Numbered from the stretch's first letter, positions 38,213 to 47,719 are shown. The stretch is 64,000 bases of DNA from Porphyrobacter sp. (GCA_027533455.1 JAPZUC010000008.1:91464-155463); one strand, 5' to 3'. Notes: generated from the letters alone by a model not told the origin. Translations and numbers: made by a program.

Positions 38213-39058
38213 ATGTCCGATCTGTTCATCGCGCTCCAGCATCTCGTCCCCCAGCACGCCCTCTCGCGGCTCGCGGGGAGCATTGCGGCGAGCGACACGC
38301 CGTGGCTGCGCGATCGCCTGATCCGCCGCTTTGTTGCAGCCTACGGCGTCGACCTTTCAGAAGCCGCGCGCGGAATCGGGGAGTTCACGAGCTTCAACGA
38401 CTTCTTCACCCGCGAGCTTAGGCCCGGCGCACGGCCACTGGCGGACGCAGCGAAATTCATCCTGTCGCCTGCCGATGGCGCAGTGAGCCAGCTCGGCCCG
38501 GTCAGCGGCGGACGGATTATCCAGGCCAAGGGGCGGGATTACGCGGTCGCCGAAATCCTCGGCTGTAGCGAGGCGGAAGCTGCGCGGTTCGAGGGCGGAT
38601 CGTTCATCACGATCTACCTCAGCCCCAAGGATTACCACCGCGTCCACATGCCCGCGGCCGGAACACTGGCGCAGACAAGCTACATTCCCGGCGATCTGTT
38701 CTCGGTCAACACCGCCACCGCCGCCGGTGTCGACCGGCTGTTTGCGCGCAATGAGCGCCTGTCGTGCCGGTTTGACGGGCCGGACGGGCATTTCGCCAGC
38801 ATCATGGTGGGTGCGATGATCGTCGCCGGGATCGACACGGTCTGGCCAAACACCTTTCGCACCCATGTCTCGGCGCCCGTTCACGAAGACTTTGCGGGCG
38901 CGGACAACGCCTTTGCGGCGGGGGACGAGATGGGGCGCTTCTACCTCGGCTCTACTGTCGTGCTGCTGTTCGAGCCCGGCCGCGTCGCATGGCACGACGA
39001 CCTCAAACCCGGTGAACCGCTGCGCATGGGCGAGGCGATCGCGCGCCGCCGCGGCTAA
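38213..39058 (+). CDS. psd: Phosphatidylserine decarboxylase
   Basis: 281 residues, the E. coli-type enzyme. FTSFNDFFTRELRPGARP, the catalytic LSPKDYHRVHMP and the self-cleavage motif LGST (GRFYLGSTVVLLFE) are all visible; cleavage before Ser creates the pyruvoyl group. It makes phosphatidylethanolamine in the inner membrane. The C-terminus is convergent with the TlpA-like gene by two bases. Confidence 0.95.
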   Translation: MSDLFIALQHLVPQHALSRLAGSIAASDTPWLRDRLIRRFVAAYGVDLSEAARGIGEFTSFNDFFTRELRPGARPLADAAKFILSPADGAVSQLGPVSGGRIIQAKGRDYAVAEILGCSEAEAARFEGGSFITIYLSPKDYHRVHMPAAGTLAQTSYIPGDLFSVNTATAAGVDRLFARNERLSCRFDGPDGHFASIMVGAMIVAGIDTVWPNTFRTHVSAPVHEDFAGADNAFAAGDEMGRFYLGSTVVLLFEPGRVAWHDDLKPGEPLRMGEAIARRRG

Positions 39059-39059
39059 C

Positions 39060-39626
39060 TCACTTCGCTGTCAGGCTCTCGCGGATCAGCTTGGCCGCTT
39101 CGGGGCTGTCCCATTCATAGCCGCCGGCCACCCGCAGTACTTCCTTGCCGGTCGCGTCGAACAGGATCGTCAGCGGCAGCGCACCTTCAGGCGTGAATTG
39201 CGCGGCAAGCGCGGTCTCGGGATCAAGCCAGGGTTCAAGCTGCTGGAATTGGCCCTGCGCAAAGAACGGCTCCACCACCTCTGACCCGCGCACATCCTGG
39301 CTGACAGTGATAACCCGCACCTCGCCTTCCAGCGTGCCCGCTAGCGCGTCAAGCTGCGGCATTTCCTCGACGCAAGGGCCGCACCAGGTCGCCCACAGGT
39401 TGAGCAGCACCGGCAAGTCCTGCGCCGCAAGATCAAGCGTCCGACCCCCGGCATCGGACACGGTGATAGCAGGCATCGGCGTGCCTGCTAACTTGCGCTC
39501 GATCACGCCTGTCGGTGCCTTCGCCGCCTCGTCCTGCGCATCCGGTTGCGCTGGCGCGTCTGCGGCCCTATCGCATCCCGCCAGAAGCAGGAGCGAACAC
39601 GCAAGGATGAGCGACGAGCGGGACAT
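39060..39626 (-). CDS. TlpA-like thioredoxin-fold lipoprotein
   Basis: 188 residues from ATG 39626. A lipoprotein signal peptide ends LLLLAGC (lipobox Cys17). The thioredoxin-like fold carries WATWCGPC, the redox CxxC, and a cis-Pro region ALPLTILF. It is probably a periplasmic thiol reductase for cytochrome c or protein maturation. Its start codon overlaps the argH start codon on the other strand (CATG at 39624–39627), so the two genes share their 5' ends. Confidence 0.88.
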   Translation of the reverse strand: MSRSSLILACSLLLLAGCDRAADAPAQPDAQDEAAKAPTGVIERKLAGTPMPAITVSDAGGRTLDLAAQDLPVLLNLWATWCGPCVEEMPQLDALAGTLEGEVRVITVSQDVRGSEVVEPFFAQGQFQQLEPWLDPETALAAQFTPEGALPLTILFDATGKEVLRVAGGYEWDSPEAAKLIRESLTAK

Positions 39627-41040
39627 GACAGGCTCCAACAATGGGGGCGCGGCGACCAACGCCATGTGGGGCGGCCGCTTCGCCGACGGCCCTAGCGCCA
39701 TCATGCGCGAAATCAACGCCTCGATCCCCTTCGACAAGGCGCTGTGGCGGCAGGACATCACCGCGAGCAAGGCCCATGTGGCGATGCTCGGCGCGGCGGG
39801 CATCATCGCTGCAGACGATGCTCTGATGATCGCGAGCGGCCTTGATGCCGTTGCCGCCGAATATGAACGCGACGGCGTGCCCGTGGATTGGGACCGCGAA
39901 GACATCCACATGACGACCGAAGCCCGCCTTGCCGAGCTGATCGGGCCGGTAGCGGGTCGCCTCCACACCGCGCGCAGCCGCAATGATCAGGTCGCCACCG
40001 ATTTCCGCCTGTGGGTGCGCGATGCCTTTGCGGAACTGGACCAAGGGCTGGCCGCACTCCAGCGCGCGCTGGTGACCCGCGCGGGCGAATATGCGGGCAG
40101 CATCATGCCCGGCTTCACCCACTTGCAGACCGCCCAGCCTGTGACCCTCGGTCACCACCTGATGGCCTATTACGAGATGTTCCGGCGGGATCGTGCCCGC
40201 ATCAACGACGCTCGGGGCCGCATGAATGAATGTCCGCTCGGCTCGGCTGCGCTGGCTGGCACCGGCTTCCCCATCGACCGCGAGGCGACTGCGCGCGCGC
40301 TGGGCTTCGACCGGCCCACCGCAAACTCGCTCGACGCTGTGTCCGACCGCGATTTCGCACTCGATTTCCTGTGGAGCTGCTCGGCAACCGCGCTGCACCT
40401 TTCGCGCCTGGCGGAAGAACTGATCCTGTGGGCGAGCCAGCCCTTCGGCTTCATCCGGCTGCCCGATAGTCTCTCGACCGGCTCGTCGATCATGCCGCAG
40501 AAGAAGAACCCCGACGCCGCCGAACTGGTGCGCGGGCATAGCGGACGGGTGATCGGCGCGCTCACCAGCCTGATGATCACCATGAAGGGCTTGCCGCTGG
40601 CCTATTCGAAAGACATGCAGGACGACAAACCACCGGTGTTCGAAGCAGCCTCGCTGATGGCCCTGAGCATCGCAGCGATGACCGGGATGATCGAAGGCGC
40701 AACCTTCAACACCGCCCGGATGCGCGCCGCAGCGGAACTCGGCTATGCCACCGCGACCGACCTTGCCGACTGGCTGGTGCGTGTGCGCGGCATCCCCTTC
40801 CGCGAGGCGCACCATATCACCGGCAGCGCGGTCAAGCTGGCGGAGCAGCGCGGGATCGCGCTCGACCAGCTGCCGCTTGCCGATCTTCAGGCTATTGATG
40901 CGCGGATCGACGAAGGCGTCTACGCTGCCCTCTCGGTCGACGCGTCGGTCGCTGCACGCGCATCCTATGGGGGAACCGCTCCCGATCAGGTGCGCTATCA
41001 GGTTACCGCCGCGCGGGCGGCGTTGGGAATGGAGCCATGA
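39625..41040 (+). CDS. argH: Argininosuccinate lyase
   Basis: 471 residues from ATG 39625; ATG 39664 ([10 protein letters not shown]) would give 458 but has no ribosome site. Final step of arginine synthesis. [32 protein letters not shown] and the signature [12 protein letters not shown] are present. Overlaps the following lipoprotein gene (ATGA). If the 39625 start is right, the promoter must lie inside the divergent TlpA-like gene. Confidence 0.95.
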   Translation: MTGSNNGGAATNAMWGGRFADGPSAIMREINASIPFDKALWRQDITASKAHVAMLGAAGIIAADDALMIASGLDAVAAEYERDGVPVDWDREDIHMTTEARLAELIGPVAGRLHTARSRNDQVATDFRLWVRDAFAELDQGLAALQRALVTRAGEYAGSIMPGFTHLQTAQPVTLGHHLMAYYEMFRRDRARINDARGRMNECPLGSAALAGTGFPIDREATARALGFDRPTANSLDAVSDRDFALDFLWSCSATALHLSRLAEELILWASQPFGFIRLPDSLSTGSSIMPQKKNPDAAELVRGHSGRVIGALTSLMITMKGLPLAYSKDMQDDKPPVFEAASLMALSIAAMTGMIEGATFNTARMRAAAELGYATATDLADWLVRVRGIPFREAHHITGSAVKLAEQRGIALDQLPLADLQAIDARIDEGVYAALSVDASVAARASYGGTAPDQVRYQVTAARAALGMEP

Positions 41041-41276
41041 TGCGCAATATCGCTGCCACGGCACTTGCGTTGGCGCTTGCCGGCTGCGGCACGGTCTCGC
41101 CGCTGACCCCGCCCGAGGGCGCGAAAATGCCCGAACCGCCCTATGGCTCCGCCGCCACCCCCTCGGCCGAGGAACTGCTGCGGCGTGAGGCCCTGGCCGC
41201 GCCCGAACGCAGCGTCGAGCTGCGTCGCCGCTCGGAGGAACGGCAGGACGATCCCTTCGATCTTCCGCCCGAATAG
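41037..41276 (+). CDS. Small lipoprotein between argH and lysA (LptM-like)
   Basis: 79 residues, lipobox LALAGC (Cys17) followed by a Pro-rich, charged tail. Short lipoproteins in the argH–lysA interval are widespread in alphaproteobacteria; they resemble YifL/LptM, which in E. coli helps LptD oxidation, but the identity is only an inference from size and position. A second ATG at 41040 is equally possible. Confidence 0.75.
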   Translation: MMRNIAATALALALAGCGTVSPLTPPEGAKMPEPPYGSAATPSAEELLRREALAAPERSVELRRRSEERQDDPFDLPPE

Positions 41277-41285
41277 ACTGGAACC

Positions 41286-42545
41286 ATGGACCACTTCTCT
41301 CTCAAGGCCGGCGTGATGCACGCCGAGGACGTTCCGCTGCCGGTGATCGCAGAGGCGGTCGGCACCCCCGTCTATGTCTACTCGCGCGCCACGCTGGAAC
41401 GCCATGCGCGGGTGTTCCGCGAGGCGCTGGCCGGTGTGCCGGACAAACTTATCGCCTTTGCCGTCAAATCGAATCCGAACCTTGCGGTGCTCAAGGTTCT
41501 GCAAAGCCAGGGGATGGGCGCCGACGTGGTTTCGGTGGGCGAGATGCGCCGCGCGCTCGCCGCCGGGGTATCGCCGGACATGATCGTCTTCTCGGGCGTC
41601 GGAAAGACCGCGGCCGAGATGGTCGCCGCGCTCGACGCGGGGATCGGCCAGTTCAATATCGAGAGCGAGGAGGAGGGCGTCGAGCTCGCCGAAATCGCCG
41701 CCGCCAAGAGCATGACGGCGCAGTGCACGCTGCGGATCAACCCCGATGTCGACGCAGGCACCCACGACAAGATCTCGACCGGCAAGGCCGACAACAAGTT
41801 CGGCGTGCCGATCAGCGAGGCCGGGCAGATTTTCGGCAAGCTGGCTGGGCAGCCGGGGATCAATCTGCGCGGCGTGGCGGTGCATATCGGCAGCCAGCTC
41901 GCCGATCTTGCGCCTTTGGAAACCGCTTTCGAAAAGCTGGGCGCGCTGGTCATGGCGCTGCGGGGTGCGGGGCATGAGGTGACCCATGTCGATCTCGGCG
42001 GCGGTCTCGGGGTGCCTTACCGCATCGGCGAGGTTCTCCCGGCGCCTGCGGAATATGGCGCGATGGTTGCCCGGGTAACGAAGGACTGGGGGGTCAAGCT
42101 GATCTTCGAGCCTGGCCGGGTCATCGCGGGCAATGCCGGCGTGTTGCTGACCCGCGTTGTGCGGGTGAAGCGCGGGATCAAGGACCCCTTCGTGATCGTC
42201 GACGCGGCGATGAACGACCTTGCCCGCCCCGCGCTCTACGGCGCATACCACCACTTCGAGGCAGTCGAGCCGAAAGGTGCGCAGATGACCGCCAACATCG
42301 TCGGTCCGATCTGCGAGACGGGCGATACCTTCGCAATGGGCCGGGAATGCGACGCGTTGGAAGCCGGCGACCTCGCGGTGTTCCGCACCGCGGGCGCATA
42401 TGGCGCGACAATGGCCTCGTCCTACAATTCGCGCGGGTTCGTGGCCGAGGTCCTGGTCGATAGGGACAGGTTCGCCGTGGTCGCCGACCGGATCGAGGCG
42501 GGCGCGATTATGGATGCCGAGCGCGTGCCGGAATGGCTGCTTTAA
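41286..42545 (+). CDS. lysA: Diaminopimelate decarboxylase
   Basis: 419 residues. Last step of lysine synthesis. PLP-lysine in FAVKSNPNLAVL, GADVVSVGEMRRAL, DLGGGLGVPYR (phosphate-binding Gly loop), EPGRVIAGNAG and the C-terminal CETGDTFAMGR Cys loop from the partner subunit. Lies 9 bases after the small lipoprotein gene, part of the argH operon. Confidence 0.96.
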   Translation: MDHFSLKAGVMHAEDVPLPVIAEAVGTPVYVYSRATLERHARVFREALAGVPDKLIAFAVKSNPNLAVLKVLQSQGMGADVVSVGEMRRALAAGVSPDMIVFSGVGKTAAEMVAALDAGIGQFNIESEEEGVELAEIAAAKSMTAQCTLRINPDVDAGTHDKISTGKADNKFGVPISEAGQIFGKLAGQPGINLRGVAVHIGSQLADLAPLETAFEKLGALVMALRGAGHEVTHVDLGGGLGVPYRIGEVLPAPAEYGAMVARVTKDWGVKLIFEPGRVIAGNAGVLLTRVVRVKRGIKDPFVIVDAAMNDLARPALYGAYHHFEAVEPKGAQMTANIVGPICETGDTFAMGRECDALEAGDLAVFRTAGAYGATMASSYNSRGFVAEVLVDRDRFAVVADRIEAGAIMDAERVPEWLL

Positions 42546-42552
42546 TCTCCGC

Positions 42553-43440
42553 ATGAGCCGTATCGCCAGCCTCCCGCTGTTCCACCAGATCGCGGGCCAG
42601 CAGGTCCTTGTGCTCGGTGACGGCCCCGCCGCCGAGCCCAAGCGGCGGTTGGTCGAGCGGGCTGGCGGCGTGATCGTGGAGGACTTCGCCCGCGCGGTGG
42701 ACGAAGGCGTGCGGCTCGCCTTCATCGCCTTCGAGGATGCCTCTGCCTGCGAGGTCGCGGCGATCAATGCCCGCTGTGCGGGGATGCTGGTCAATGTCGT
42801 CGATCGCCCAGAATTATGTGACTTTACAACACCTTCCATCCTTGACCGGGACCCGCTTCTGGTCGCAATCGGCACCGGCGGGGCGTCTGCGGGGCTGGCC
42901 AAGCATGTGCGGCTGCGGCTGGAGCGGGTGTTGCCCGAAACGCTCGGCGCGCTCGCGAAGGCGCTGGAGGCGGCGCGGCCGGTGCTGCGGCGGCGGTTCC
43001 CCGAGGGGCCTGACCGGCGGCGTGCCGTGGATGCCGCGCTGCGGGAAGGCGGGCCTCTCGACCCGCTTGATCTGCAGGCTTTTGAGAAGGTTGCCGCTTG
43101 GGCCGAGGGGAGCGGACTGGCGCCTGCCTCAGGCACTGAGTTGATCGTTCTGACCAGTCCGGATCCCGAAGACCTGACCTTGCGCCAGGCCCGCTTGCTG
43201 GGTGAGGCGGATGTTCTCCTGATCTATGGGATGGTGCCGCCCGCGATCCTTGCCCGTGCCCGCGCGGATGCCGAGCGGCGCGTGTTTCACGTGGAACAGG
43301 GCCTTCCGGAACAGGGCCTTCCGGAAGGGGGCAAGCAGGGGTCTGGAGGGGGTCTGGAGGGGGCCGAACCCGGGTCAAGCGCGGGCAAAGAGGGATCGAA
43401 CCCCGGCCTGACAGTGGTGCTTCACTGGCAGCGAAACTGA
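42553..43440 (+). CDS. Siroheme synthase-like precorrin-2 dehydrogenase with extra tail
   Basis: 295 residues from ATG 42553. The NAD-binding CysG-A domain (LPLFHQIAGQQVLVLGDGPA; INARCAGMLVNVVDRPELCD; IGTGGASAGLAKHVRLRLE) oxidises precorrin-2 toward siroheme. The C-terminal 90 residues resemble a remnant of the methylase domain but end in a Gly/Glu-rich tail with two direct repeats (EQGLP twice; a GTCTGGAGGGG DNA unit twice) not expected in the family. Follows lysA by 7 bases. Confidence 0.82.
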   Translation: MSRIASLPLFHQIAGQQVLVLGDGPAAEPKRRLVERAGGVIVEDFARAVDEGVRLAFIAFEDASACEVAAINARCAGMLVNVVDRPELCDFTTPSILDRDPLLVAIGTGGASAGLAKHVRLRLERVLPETLGALAKALEAARPVLRRRFPEGPDRRRAVDAALREGGPLDPLDLQAFEKVAAWAEGSGLAPASGTELIVLTSPDPEDLTLRQARLLGEADVLLIYGMVPPAILARARADAERRVFHVEQGLPEQGLPEGGKQGSGGGLEGAEPGSSAGKEGSNPGLTVVLHWQRN

Positions 43441-43461
43441 TCTTCGGCGATCCGCCCCCGA

Positions 43462-43923
43462 TCAGGCCGCTTGGAGCACCGGCGTGCGCAGGCTTGCGAA
43501 ATAGCCTGACATTGCCGCAATCGCCTTCTCGCTCAGGGCGATGAAGGCGCTGCGTTTATCCGCCGGATCGGGCACGCGCAGGAATATCCCGCTTTCGACC
43601 ATCTGCGTCAGCCAGCGCAGCGCGGTGGTCGCCGGAACGCCCGCCGCGATGCACAGCGAGGTCACCGAGACCCGCGCACCTTTGGCATGGGCGGCCGTGA
43701 GATCGAGAAGCATGTCCCACGCCGGATCGCCGAACAGCTCGGGATCGAAGAACCGGCTGCGCGCCTGACGGTTGGCGATGACCTGACGCACCATCTGAGG
43801 ATCGGGGAGCGGCGGGCCGGAGATCGGTACTACCGGCCGCGCAAGCTCCGCGGGATTGGCGCTGCCAAAGCCGCTCACCAACCCCGCTTCAGGCACATGG
43901 TAATCGCGCTTCACATCGCCCAA
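43462..43923 (-). CDS. Winged-helix (MarR-like) DNA-binding half of a split regulator
   Basis: The winged helix lies at about residues 60–150 (VSVTSLCIAAGVPATTALRW, then DPADKRSAFIALSEKAIA). As a separate gene it would start at TTG 43923 with no ribosome site. The frame runs upstream without stop into the repeat tract at 43957. Two fewer or one more 8-bp repeat would fuse it to the preceding gene. I recall sphingomonad homologues with both halves in one polypeptide, so this is probably the C-terminal half of one gene. Confidence 0.7.
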   Translation of the reverse strand: MGDVKRDYHVPEAGLVSGFGSANPAELARPVVPISGPPLPDPQMVRQVIANRQARSRFFDPELFGDPAWDMLLDLTAAHAKGARVSVTSLCIAAGVPATTALRWLTQMVESGIFLRVPDPADKRSAFIALSEKAIAAMSGYFASLRTPVLQAA

Positions 43924-44506
43924 TGCGCTGCCGGCAGAGGCATGGCCGATCCGGCCGAGCGATCGAGCGATCGAGCGATCGAGCGATCGCTTCGACCTGC
44001 TGCGAGAACCGCAGCAGGGCCACGCGGTCTTCCTCGCCCATTTCCCTGAGGCGCGCCGCGCCTGCTTCGCCCATGACGCGGCCCACTGCGATCACGCGTT
44101 CGGCGCGGCTGGGCGAGACTAGAATCTGGGGGTTCGACTGGTCAAGCACCGCGAAGACATCGTCCAGCCCGTCAAGATTGGTGGCGACGATCAGCTTGGC
44201 CCCCGAACGCGCCACCCGCATATCGAGCCGCGCGAGCCCTGCGAGCATCATCGCGTCAATTCCGCGCGAGCCGACCACCGCGCAATCGACCACCACCACA
44301 TCGCCCAGCAACGCGATCGGCCCTTCGAGCAGCGCGCGCAAACTGCCGCCATCGATCGAGCGGAACCCCGCGCCGCCAAGGTCCGTGCCGATCTGGCTGC
44401 GCACACCTTCATCTTCGGCAAAGATCGCGACGCGCGCGGGCAGCCCGGCGCCATCGTCAGCACCGCCATAGGAAAAATCGTCAGCGGGCAAAGCCTGTGT
44501 GAGCAT
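43889..44506 (-). CDS. Receiver-like N-terminal half of a split regulator
   Basis: 205 residues from ATG 44506 (TTGGAG 8 bases upstream). It resembles a degenerate receiver domain: VAIFAEDEGVRSQIGTDL, then GDVVVVDCAVVG and NPQILVSPSRAERVIAVG; the phospho-Asp position is occupied in VVVDC. The last 30 residues (after RSLDRSIA) are out-of-frame sequence past the repeat, rich in Arg/Cys and overlapping the winged-helix gene, so they are probably not native. Confidence 0.7.
   Translation of the reverse strand: MLTQALPADDFSYGGADDGAGLPARVAIFAEDEGVRSQIGTDLGGAGFRSIDGGSLRALLEGPIALLGDVVVVDCAVVGSRGIDAMMLAGLARLDMRVARSGAKLIVATNLDGLDDVFAVLDQSNPQILVSPSRAERVIAVGRVMGEAGAARLREMGEEDRVALLRFSQQVEAIARSLDRSIARPDRPCLCRQRIGRCEARLPCA
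43957..43988. repeat. Tandem 8-bp repeat, GAGCGATC x4
   Basis: Four perfect copies of GAGCGATC, inside the linker of the split regulator. Because 8 is not a multiple of 3, each gain or loss changes the reading frame: two or five units would give one fused protein, three would end within 8 codons after the linker, four gives the present split. Confidence 0.9.
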
Positions 44507-44515
44507 CGACTCGAC

Positions 44516-44530
44516 TCCAACAATGTTGGA
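44516..44530. promoter_or_regulatory. Palindromic candidate operator before the split regulator
   Basis: TCCAACA–A–TGTTGGA, a perfect 7-bp inverted repeat overlapping the ribosome site of the regulator gene. Size and position fit a MarR-type autorepression operator. Confidence 0.45.
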
Positions 44531-44620
44531 ACGAGAGTAGAACAAAACAGGATCAGGTCAAGTAAATATGCGTAATCGCTGTAGGAATGCCCGACCGATA
44601 GTCCTGCGAGCCGGCCCGTC

Positions 44621-45174
44621 TCAGGGCCTGATCTCGATCTCCGTTCCATCCGGCACGATGCGCCACAGCTCGGCAATTTCCGCGTTGGAGAAGGCGATGC
44701 AGCCGTCGGTCCAATCGCCTGGCATCCGGCCCATCGGCAGGTAATTGGGCTGCCCGTGGAGGAAGATATCGCCCCCGGGTGACCGTCCCTGCGCTTGAGC
44801 AAACGCCTGGTCGGCCGCGTTGGGGTAGGAGACCTTCAGGCTGAGGTGATAGGCGCTGCCGGGATTGCGCCCCTCGATGACATAGCGCCCCTCGGGCGTG
44901 CGTTCATCGCCTTCGAACTGCTTGTGGCCCGCAGGCTGATCGCCAAATTGCAGGCCGCGCCATACCTTGACCGGCTGGCCCGCGACATAGGCGACCATCA
45001 GCCGTTCGGACTTGTCGACGACGAGGTAATCGACGGTGGTGACCCGCCGGTCGGGAATGATCCGCGCGGCCTCACGCGCCAGCGAGGTCTGCGCGGATGA
45101 CCCCTGCGCCTGCTCGGCCTCGGGCGCGGCGCAGGCGGCTAGGGCGAGCAGGGGGAGGAGCGGGGGCGGTTCAC
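44621..45174 (-). CDS. L,D-transpeptidase (YkuD) lipoprotein, start broken in a G/C run
   Basis: Cross-linking or anchoring enzyme of peptidoglycan. The YkuD site is clear: HGQPNYLPMG and GDWTDGCIAFSN (catalytic Cys). ATG 44998 would cut off the first strand (TTVDYLVVDKSERL) and the secretion signal. The same frame stays open to 45175 and reads LLPLLALAAC, a lipobox, but has no start codon. One extra base in the five-G run at 45162–45166 would place GTG 45174 in frame and give a normal lipoprotein signal and about 184 residues. Either frameshifted or a base-calling error. Confidence 0.75.
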
Positions 45175-45207
45175 ACTAGCGGGATTAACCCGCCCTGCTC
45201 CGTCCGA

Positions 45208-46497
45208 TCAATCGACAAACGGATCGCGCATGAGGATTGTGTCGTCCCGCTCAGGCGAGGTGGAAACCAGCGCGACGGGGCACTCGATCAGTTCCTGGAT
45301 GCGCTGGATATACTTGATCGCTGCCGCCGGAAGATCGGCATAGGAACGCGCGCCTGCGGTGCTTTCGGTCCAGCCGGGCATTTCCTCGTAGATCGGCTCG
45401 CACGCGGCCTGATCGGCGGCATGGCTGGGGAGGTAATCATAGACCTTCCCGTGGAGGCGATAGCCGGTGCAGATCATCACCTTCTCCAGCCCGTCGAGCA
45501 CGTCGATCTTGGTAAGCGCGATGCCGGTGACGCCGGAAATCGCGCAGGACTGGCGCACCAGCACGGCATCGAACCAGCCGACGCGGCGCTTGCGGCCGGT
45601 CACGGTGCCGAATTCATGGCCGCGCTCGCCCAGACGCTGGCCGATCTCGTCCTCCAGCTCGGTCGGGAACGGGCCGGAGCCGACGCGGGTGGTGTAGGCC
45701 TTGACGATGCCGAGCACGTAGCCAGTCGAATTGGGGCCGAGGCCGGAGCCCGATGCCGCCGTGCCGCTGACGGTGTTAGAGCTGGTGACAAAGGGATAGG
45801 TGCCGTGGTCTACATCGAGCAGCACGCCCTGTGCGCCCTCGAACAGGATCTTGGCGCCCGCGCGGCGGACCTTCTTCAAACGCTTCCACACCGGCTGCGC
45901 GAACTTCAGCACGAAGGGCGCGATCTCGCGCAGTTCTTCGAGCAGCGCGGCGCGGTCGACCGGGGGCTGGCCGAAGCCAGCACGCAGCGCGTCGTGATGC
46001 GCGCAGAGGCGGTCGAGCTGGGGTTCCAGCGTATCGAGATGCGCCAGATCGCACACGCGGATCGCGCGGCGGCCGACCTTGTCTTCGTAAGCGGGGCCGA
46101 TGCCGCGGCCCGTGGTGCCGATTTTGCCCTTGCCCGCAGCGGTCTCGCGCAGGCCGTCAAGGTCACGGTGGAGGGGGAGGATCAGCGGGCAGTTATCGGC
46201 GACCGCGAGGTTCTCGTCTGTGATCGAAACGCCCTGCCCTTCGACCTTGGCGACCTCGTCACGCAGCGCCCAGGGATCGAGCACCACGCCATTGCCGATC
46301 ACCGACAGCGTGCCGGAAACGATGCCCGAGGGGAGCAGCGAGAGCTTGTAGGTCTTGCCATCGATCACCAGTGTGTGGCCGGCGTTGTGGCCGCCCTGAA
46401 AACGCACCACCACATCCGCGCGGCTGGCGAGCCAGTCGACAATCTTGCCCTTGCCCTCATCGCCCCACTGGGCGCCGATCACGGTGACGTTGGCCAT
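45208..46497 (-). CDS. purA: Adenylosuccinate synthetase
   Basis: 429 residues from ATG 46497 ([18 protein letters not shown], the usual start). It makes adenylosuccinate from IMP and aspartate with GTP. The P-loop-like [27 protein letters not shown] and the GTP-specific TKIDVL are present. Monocistronic here; divergent from the esterase at 46630. Confidence 0.97.
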   Translation of the reverse strand: MANVTVIGAQWGDEGKGKIVDWLASRADVVVRFQGGHNAGHTLVIDGKTYKLSLLPSGIVSGTLSVIGNGVVLDPWALRDEVAKVEGQGVSITDENLAVADNCPLILPLHRDLDGLRETAAGKGKIGTTGRGIGPAYEDKVGRRAIRVCDLAHLDTLEPQLDRLCAHHDALRAGFGQPPVDRAALLEELREIAPFVLKFAQPVWKRLKKVRRAGAKILFEGAQGVLLDVDHGTYPFVTSSNTVSGTAASGSGLGPNSTGYVLGIVKAYTTRVGSGPFPTELEDEIGQRLGERGHEFGTVTGRKRRVGWFDAVLVRQSCAISGVTGIALTKIDVLDGLEKVMICTGYRLHGKVYDYLPSHAADQAACEPIYEEMPGWTESTAGARSYADLPAAAIKYIQRIQELIECPVALVSTSPERDDTILMRDPFVD

Positions 46498-46629
46498 TTC
46501 AATCCTTATCCGGTGTCGGGAAAATCGGGCGGGGCCTAGGCGTTCGCAGCGGGTGAGGCAAGCGGCGCGAAGGGATTTGCGCAGGGATGCGTTGAGCACG
46601 GTACAGACAGATTACCGGAGTCCCGATCG

Positions 46630-47682
46630 ATGAACACCACTGCCAAAGCCGTTCTTGCCGCTGGCGCCATTGCTGTGCTGACGACTCCGATCCTCGCCCA
46701 GCAGCGCCGCGGCGGCGATCGCCTGCCGCCCGCCTGCCGCACCGAGATCGTGCAGCTGTGCGGCAGCGACCGTTCGCAGATGCGCAGTTGCCTTGCCGAA
46801 AAGGCAAGCCAGCTGTCCGAGGATTGCCGCACGAGCTTGAGCACCATGATGGAGCAGCGCCGCGGCGGCGCGGGCGGGCGCGAGGCGGGAGCGGCGAGAG
46901 CCCCTGCCCCGCAGACGCTCGCCTATGGCAGCGATTCGCTTCAGGCGCTCGACCTGTGGGTGCCCGAAGGGACGAAAAACGCGCCGCTGGTGCTGTTCGT
47001 CCACGGCGGCGGGTGGAAGCGCGGCTCCAAGGACAATGCGATGGGCCGCGCGATGCCCGCGCACATGATGGAGCAGGGCTATGCCTTTGCCTCGATCGAC
47101 TACCGGCTCGTGCCCCGCAACACCGTCGAGGAGCAGGCGAGCGATGTCGCGGCCGCGCTGGCGCATATCCTGAAGCGCGCCGACAGCCTCGGCATCGACC
47201 GTAGCCGCGTGGTGCTGACGGGGCATTCTGCCGGCGCGCATCTGGTGGCGCTGGTGGGGACCGACGAGCGCTATCTGAAGAAGGCCGGGCTCTCGTTTGC
47301 CGATATCGACGGGGTAATGCCCAATGACGGCGCTGCCTATGATGTGGCCAGCCAGATCGAGGGCGCCGGGCGGATGATGCTGGAGACCTACAAGCAGGCT
47401 TTCGGCACGGACCCGGCGCGGCAGGCGGCGCTTTCGCCGACCGTGCAGGCCGCCGCGCCCAACGCGCCGGCCTTCCTCCTCCTCAACGTCCAGCGCCCCG
47501 ATGCGGTGGCGCAGTCGAACGCGCTCGCCGAGGCGCTGAGGAAGGGCGGATCGCAGGCCGAGGTCGCGGGCTTCCCCGGACAGGGCCTCAAGGGCCACAT
47601 GGAGATCAACCGCAACCTCGGCCAGCCCGATTATCCTGCGACCCCCGTGATGGACGCGTGGCTGAAGAAGGTGCTGGGGTAA
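46630..47682 (+). CDS. Secreted alpha/beta esterase with N-terminal cysteine-rich repeat
   Basis: 350 residues. Signal peptide 1–23 (PILAQ). Residues 36–66 hold four Cys (C36, C44, C54, C66) with the spacing of a GLG1-type Cys-rich repeat. A linker precedes an HSL-type hydrolase: oxyanion motif FVHGGGW (125–129), nucleophile in TGHSAGAHL, acid and His (GHMEINR) toward the end. Hydrolases of this kind act on short esters; the extra domain is unusual. Ends before a strong hairpin. Confidence 0.82.
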   Translation: MNTTAKAVLAAGAIAVLTTPILAQQRRGGDRLPPACRTEIVQLCGSDRSQMRSCLAEKASQLSEDCRTSLSTMMEQRRGGAGGREAGAARAPAPQTLAYGSDSLQALDLWVPEGTKNAPLVLFVHGGGWKRGSKDNAMGRAMPAHMMEQGYAFASIDYRLVPRNTVEEQASDVAAALAHILKRADSLGIDRSRVVLTGHSAGAHLVALVGTDERYLKKAGLSFADIDGVMPNDGAAYDVASQIEGAGRMMLETYKQAFGTDPARQAALSPTVQAAAPNAPAFLLLNVQRPDAVAQSNALAEALRKGGSQAEVAGFPGQGLKGHMEINRNLGQPDYPATPVMDAWLKKVLG

Positions 47683-47690
47683 GCCGCCTT

Positions 47691-47713
47691 CCCCTCCCCT
47701 TTGCGGGGAGGGG
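47691..47713. terminator. Bidirectional hairpin between esterase and ridA
   Basis: CCCCTCCCC–TTTGC–GGGGAGGGG, a perfect 9-bp stem between convergent genes, 9 and 7 bases from the two stops. Confidence 0.65.
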
Positions 47714-47719
47714 AGCACA

